A stretch of DNA of 64,000 nt, from NCBI GenBank assembly GCA_963969595.1, contig OZ018409.1, positions 2,482,501 through 2,546,500 on the forward strand, in the 5' to 3' direction. The stretch comes from Neckera pumila. Its lineage: Eukaryota > Streptophyta > Bryopsida > Hypnales > Neckeraceae. Below the pieces are notes generated by a model, which was given only the letters and a program-made list of their open reading frames with translations, did no database searches and was not told where the DNA came from. Made by a program: the position numbers and the translations under genes. Positions 58,635-64,000 of this stretch are shown here, piece by piece (position 1 is the first letter of the stretch; every line of letters begins with the position of its first letter).

Positions 58635-61400
58635 AATGATCTTTTCAAAATTTGGACACAAGATGGAAAAGTATACCAATCCTTCATAGCAGTGTAACTG
58701 TTTTTTCCAATAGGTAGCTTTGATCAAAATCTATGTTATTTGAAGTTCTTTGAGGAGGATGGGCAACTTCACATTGTTGGTGCTTTTGAAATTTGACATG
58801 GATGTAATTAACCCAATATAATTTGTAATTCTTCCAAATAACTTAGCGTAACTAGTGCAAAAATTTGGATCAAAGAGGACTCCGAGTTTGCAAACCTTAG
58901 AAAAAAAACAAAAAGAATGTTATACTTCAAATGCCAAATTTCATCTTGCAATCTATGTGGTCAAAATTTCCAAAATTTTCCCATTGATTTTGGTATTAGT
59001 TAATAAAAAATTTGTATTGAGAAATTTTATAAATAAAAACAATCCTATTTTTGTTCAATGTTCTAACAAATTACAATTTTTCACAATATTTGCCTCAATC
59101 ATACTTGGATCTTTGCGGGTTAGAATCAACTCTAGACTTCATGTTTACAAACCATACCTTTGAGGTGAGAATCCGAAGATATTGGTTTTTTAACATTTGT
59201 CACACTGATAGGCGTAGTTTTCCAACTTGGCAAAAAATGGAGTCACAAAGTTTCTATGGCATTTGTGTATTGAGGTAGACAAGCCTATTACCACCCTGAT
59301 TTGGAATTTGAATATCTTAAGACAATTCCAAGAGGGCACTGATATGTTTTAGAGGTGTGCGCTTCACTGTTTCATGAATCAAATCCAAGTGGAATTATAA
59401 GTTTTTGATTTAAATTGTAATTTCTAAGAATTTTTAAAGTGGTCTATTCTAAAATTGCAAAATCGCTCATAAAGTGGGGTCAAAAATGTCTTATAAACAA
59501 TCCATTACTACCTTAACATGTATCTATTGGTACTAAAGTTTTCACCAATGAAGGATTGCTAAGTTTCTTCTTTTTACATTAATTGTCAAAAAAATGAACG
59601 GACTTGGATTTTGTAGTGAACAAAATTGGGGCCAAAAATACAAAAACGGAATTGGGTAGTGAATGATGATGGACTAATTTACCTATGGAACTGATTGTAA
59701 TTCAACCACATTGCTCATGGGGCAATAAAGGCAAGTTCAATATTTTGGCACCTATTTTTGCCGTATTCTAAAGCATTTTCATTCCTTTGTGTTTCAAATG
59801 TTACTTCAATGGTGGAAACTTGCCAAATATATGGCCATCGTCATTTTGATAGAATTGATGAAATGCCTTTGCAAATGCCTTTTGAAATCCCATATCCCTT
59901 GGGCTTGAATATTGGCCAAGTTGGTTTTTAGCACCCTACTGTCAAGAAAAAAAAACATTGGAACTAAATCCAATTTCATCCCTTGGCTCAATCCAAAAAA
60001 AATCATAACATTGCAAAACAGGAGTAATTTCTTCCTTGCTAGTTCCAAAAAGGGAGGTATATTCTTTCCCAAGATCCTTTGGTCCTTCGGCATTCAATTT
60101 AAATAAAGGATAGCTATTAGTTTGCAGAAAATATTGTAGCTAATGTTGTAGGCTTATAACTAATGTTGAGGATACCCTAGATTTGAAAGAATGAAAAAGG
60201 GTCACCGACACATAGGTTAACAATATTATGTTGCCACTATTTGTAATTTGTAAGATCCGTAATCTATACCATTATTGACCATTTAAGGAATAGTTCCAAG
60301 CAGCTAGCCTAATTCTATGAATCCAAGTAAATCATCTTTACTATAAATTTTCACAAAACTATTCTTTTATATATTGAAATATCCAAAGGGGCCTAATTCG
60401 GTTAACTGAGGGTCAATGATTCCAAATTAAAACTCAAAATTATCAAAAACAACAATAAAAGATTTTTTCTAATTTAGAAACTTAGAGAACAAGGATCCAC
60501 TTACTATTTGAATTGAGGGCCTAGTGGCCCGGGCATTTTCCTAGTGGTTATTTCAGAAACAATGTGAGACCTACTATGGGGTACATTTTAAAATGTTGGA
60601 GCTAATAATTTAAAAATATTCAAATTACTTTAGTATCACTTCTTTGAAGTGTGTTGTATTACGACCACTACATAGTACATTGTAATGATCTATAGTATAT
60701 AATTTGTAAATCTAAACAAGGGGTAGTCTAAGAAAGAAGGGAGGAATTTACAGGAAGAACATCCATTTTCCATATGCAAATAGCTAAATTATGTAAGGCT
60801 TTCAGTTTTCATGTTTTTTTCTATATTGAACATGTATGCTTTATTTGTATAATTTTTTGGTATGAATTATTTGGTATATCTATGTATGTTTTGTTTGTTT
60901 AAACTATATTCAAGGATAGTTAGAGTGACTGTATATGTTGTACTAATTTACCCTAAAACTACATATAAATTTTTAAATTACAATAGGGACTGAGATAGGG
61001 ACATACTGAACTGCCTCAAATTTCAATTTTAACTACCACATAGTGTAGGAAATGGGATGAAAAGTAGAAGTAGAAAATTTAAAAAGGCTATCTCTGTTGA
61101 GAAATTATAGCTAAATATCCCCCATAATAAAAAAAAAATCAATGCATGTGCATATGGATTACAAGATATAGTGAAGTACCAAAGCCTAGAAGCAACAAAA
61201 AATCAATTCTCCACTTTTTCCAAGCCCCTTGTTCATATCAACCAGACTTTTGAAGTCTAAAATCAAATATGGCCAAACCAAAATTTAAAATGATATTAAA
61301 ATATCGAATCTATAAATTAGCTGAACCAATATTAAAATGAGAGTTTTGAATTCAAAATCTTTAAAGAAAATTAATTTTCGCAAGCTAAAGTTTGATTTAT
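58635..61400. other. AT-rich intergenic DNA, no gene seen
   Basis: Short ORFs only (for example 58855-59163), without recognised motifs. 61260-61420 may be a strongly diverged interior of partial MITE copy G1. Confidence 0.4.
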
Positions 61401-61419
61401 ATATAGTTGATATGAACTA

Positions 61420-61599
61420 CACAATCAAAGTTTCTAAAATTTCTTCTTCACATTCTTACCACTAGACAGTCTAGTACAACATCCTACAATTAGATGGGCA
61501 AAAGAAAAACAACTTTTTAAGTTTTTTTGCTCTTTGCAATAGAAATGGCAATTTTGAGAGTTTTTTATTGAAAAAAGGCCATGGGACTATAGGGGTTAA
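61420..61599 (+). mobile_element. partial TTAA-type MITE, copy G1 (right end)
   Basis: AAAGTTTCTAAAATTTCTTC ... TTTGCAATAGAAATGGCAAT ... ATGGGACTATAGGGG followed by TTAA (61596-61599) matches the right end of copy A. The left end was not found. Confidence 0.7.
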
Positions 61600-61639
61600 A
61601 CTTACTCAAAAGTGATATAGAAGGTGTATAGTTCATATC

Positions 61640-62193
61640 AACTATAAATCAAAACTTTTGTTTGTAAACCTTGATAGCTCTAAGTTGGAAGTTTTAAAAC
61701 ACACTAATCTCAATTGTGAGATTGTTCTAGCAAGAGATTTTAACCTTGTGAAACTCACTTTTTTGAAAATTGGAAAAATTGAGTTCAAAAATGAATCTTG
61801 CAAGTTAGTTTTTCAAAAAGATGGTCTAATTGCCCAAACAACAAGATTGTCCATAACGTTTACATAACAAATCAAGATGGAATGAATCAATCAAAGCTTC
61901 ACATTTAGATAAAAATACAATCTATGAGAAACAAAATTTAAATTTTATTTTATTTTAAGTTTTTGTGGGATTTATTTTTGCCCGCTAAACTAAAGTTTGG
62001 GCTTATTGTGCCATTATAACTTTTGCTCCCAAGCATCGATTGAAATAAAAATTATATTCTTAGAAAGCAAATGTGTGTTTTCTATCTAACTTCATGAAAT
62101 GTTTCAAAAAATCATGACAAACATTGAAAAGATAGAAACCTGCACAAATCCATTTTGTCCCCAAGGGAACAACAAGACTTTTATTAGGGTTAA
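61640..62193 (-). mobile_element. partial TTAA-type MITE, copy G2 (left part, inverted)
   Basis: Read on the minus strand, TTAA (62193-62190), CCCTAATAAAAGTC, then GCAGGTTTCTATC, GGGAGCAAAAGTT, CTAGAACAATCTCACAATTG follow the left half of copy A in order. It breaks off near 61640, close to copy G1. Confidence 0.7.
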
Positions 62194-62808
62194 TGATTGG
62201 TTCAATTAAAAACCTCACCATTGTAACAAGACTAGTTTAGTTTCGTTCTTTATCTTCTATATCTCTTGTTATGTAACTTTAATAATAGATTTGAGTGAAG
62301 ATGTGATTTTTTTAGGATTCTACATCCTACGATTTACATTAAATTCTCAATACACACTTTTAAGACATGAAAAATAAAAAATAGAAGTAGGAATGACCGA
62401 GCATTTCTTACCTACAGTTCCTACTTACGAATATTTGAACTAAAGCTGATTTCCTTGGCAGAAAGTGTCCGTGACTGATGTTGCTGCCACAGTTTCGTAT
62501 TCATTAATATTCCATTCTTGTGAAAAGGGCACACTGAGAAATTGAGCTCGCAAGTTCTGTAGGTTCTGAAACTTCTGATGGCGTGACTCCCACTCCTTGC
62601 AGCACTCATCTGGATTCGGTGAATTTTCTTTATTCGACTGACAGATCTCATTGCAATTTCATAAAATTGGAACGTTTCATTGAGAAAATGTTTGGATGTC
62701 ATTAGGATTTAGTGAGAACAAAAGTTAGAATGAGCCATAGAAAACCCTGTCCACAAATTTTTTGAGTGCTCTCAGGCCCAAGAAATTTGGGATTATGCAT
62801 CATCGATT
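62194..62808. other. intergenic DNA, no gene seen
   Basis: A 93-codon minus-strand ORF (62421-62702) has no recognised motif. Confidence 0.35.
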
Positions 62809-63186
62809 ATGCACCACTTTCGCTATGCATCTCTAGTCCTGGTCCCCCACAGTAGATTCGATGTGACCCAGTGTATATTTGGTACACCTATTCCTCAAAT
62901 GTTTCATAGATTCCATACATTATGGACACTTATTGGTAGGCTTGTTGTTTGGCTTTGCTGGATCTTGCATAACCACATGGTTTTTGCGCAAGATCATTGG
63001 CCCACTATTCTTCTCCAAAAATCACTATGGAATGTTCTCCTTGATTTAGGCCGGGCAACCTTAGTCAAGACTGAACTCACCGCTCGTCATCGGCCTCAAC
63101 ATTCAGATAGAACTTGGTCTAGGTTCACTAATATTTGGCTCCAAATTCCAGTTTTAGCAACTAGGGTTGGCTACTCAATCAGTTAG
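62809..63186 (+). pseudogene. possible LINE (non-LTR retrotransposon) 3' fragment
   Basis: An open frame of 125 codons contains FHRFHTLWTLIGRLVVWLCW then ILHNHMVF, resembling the W-x-x-W-x-x-RN-x-x-x-F segment after the zinc-binding region at the end of plant LINE reverse-transcriptase ORFs. Codon use is less AT-biased than the surroundings. No reverse-transcriptase core or poly-A tail is seen, so this is a fragment at best. A fragment of an unrelated gene remains possible. Confidence 0.35.
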
Positions 63187-63189
63187 TTG

Positions 63190-64000
63190 GAGTAAAGAGG
63201 GCCTTCTCCTTTGCTCCTTCATTTGATTCTTTGTTTTCTTTGACTTGTTGCTCATCTTTTCTTCATTTCTTAGAATGAAATGTATAAAGATGAAATTAAA
63301 ATGTAATGGATGAATTTGCAACAAAGTTTGCATTTAATATAATAGATGATCATCTTCATCAACATGTTGAACTTCATCTACACCAAAAGGAGGTCACTCC
63401 TCTAAAGGTGAATTTGTTGAATCTATCACACCTTGCAACTAACTATCTAACTTTCAATTGCAAGTCTCTTACAATATTGCTAATGCACAACTTAATGTTT
63501 AGCTTGTCAAATCACAAGGTCATTGTTTTGGTGAATAATATTTTGTGGCCAAATTACCTACTTATTCCACCTCTGCAGCTCACTCTATTTTGACTTCCAA
63601 CTAAGTACTAGAAAAAGTATCTCCATCATTGCTAATCCAGTGAACACCACGATAAAGAAGGTAGAATTTGACAAAGTTGCCAATGTGGATGCCAACCTTG
63701 ACAAAAACACTTTTTTGCTGAATCTTTTGATGGATCTAAGCATGAATTCCTAAAAATCATTTGCATTTTGAGCTCGGCTCCAAAACCTAATAAATGTCCA
63801 CTTTGAGATCAAGACGTTGGAATAAGAAAATTTGAGAAAATGACAATTTCAGTTTGTTAGATGCTTATTCTACCTTCACATAGAATATTTATAAAAAATT
63901 CAATTAGAAATTATTTACCATTTAAAAGATCTATATAATAAAAGTACATAGGTTTTTTTTCATTGTGTGCCCATGGTTGTATCTTAATTTTACAATTCAA
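63190..64000. other. AT-rich DNA at the right edge, no gene seen
   Basis: A 95-codon ORF (63306-63593) has no recognised motif. Confidence 0.35.

Overview
The window is nuclear DNA of a land plant. Evidence: a two-exon evening-complex-type GARP transcription factor, an A-type plant cytochrome P450, RMA-like RING E3 ligases, a mitochondrial ribosomal protein gene with telo-box repeats upstream, and plant hAT, copia and CACTA elements. Genes are compact, GC-richer islands with none or one short intron, set in very AT-rich, repeat-filled DNA. A seed-free plant, perhaps a bryophyte, is my guess; the sequence alone does not fix the species.

Layout. 1-233 (-): 5' end of a mitochondrial ribosomal protein bL12 gene, with telo-boxes behind it. 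1844-7523: an apparently full-length but decayed hAT element with terminal inverted repeats and an 8-bp target duplication, sitting inside an array of 17-bp repeats and itself carrying a second transposon. 9076-11634: a LUX/PCL1-like gene and a convergent small RING gene. 12640-14440: a truncated RMA-like RING gene whose 3' end runs into eight copies of a ~140-bp repeat, followed by a decayed RING-like ORF. 17219-20079: a complete but internally deleted copia retrotransposon with LTRs, PBS, PPT and a 5-bp duplication. About 21.2-25.5 kb (-): a decayed transposase-like gene that appears to carry two ZF-HD-type zinc fingers, interrupted by a CACTA-type MITE. 26-33 kb: AT-rich DNA with foldback elements and a long (AT)n run. 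33053-35133: the full-length paralogue of the 13-kb RING gene with the same promoter. 38410-40068 (-): P450. 43134-44009 (-): a third RMA-like gene, with Asp at a zinc-ligand position normally His. 44.5-55 kb: repeats and MITEs. 55562-55885 (-): a small hydrophilic LEA-like protein with a poly-Q tail. 56.6-64 kb: repeats, MITEs and a possible LINE fragment.

Main discovery: at least six complete and three partial copies of one DNA-transposon family (about 0.77-0.94 kb). Ends are CCCCTAAAGGACC...GGTCCTTTAGGGG, flanked by TTAA (once TTAG on both sides). This is the signature of piggyBac-type transposition. Two copies can be tested within the window: one sits in the hAT reading frame, which reads through if the insert and one TTAA are ignored, and one sits in a duplicated promoter whose sister copy keeps the empty TTAA site. 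No transposase for the family is visible.

Three RMA-like genes share a TATA box context, repeated ACCGAGGC motifs and an IPPRPR linker (in the two full-length copies), so they form a small dispersed RING-ligase cluster produced by duplication and then reshaped by transposons and tandem repeats. All functional assignments come from reading motifs by eye; no database search was possible.
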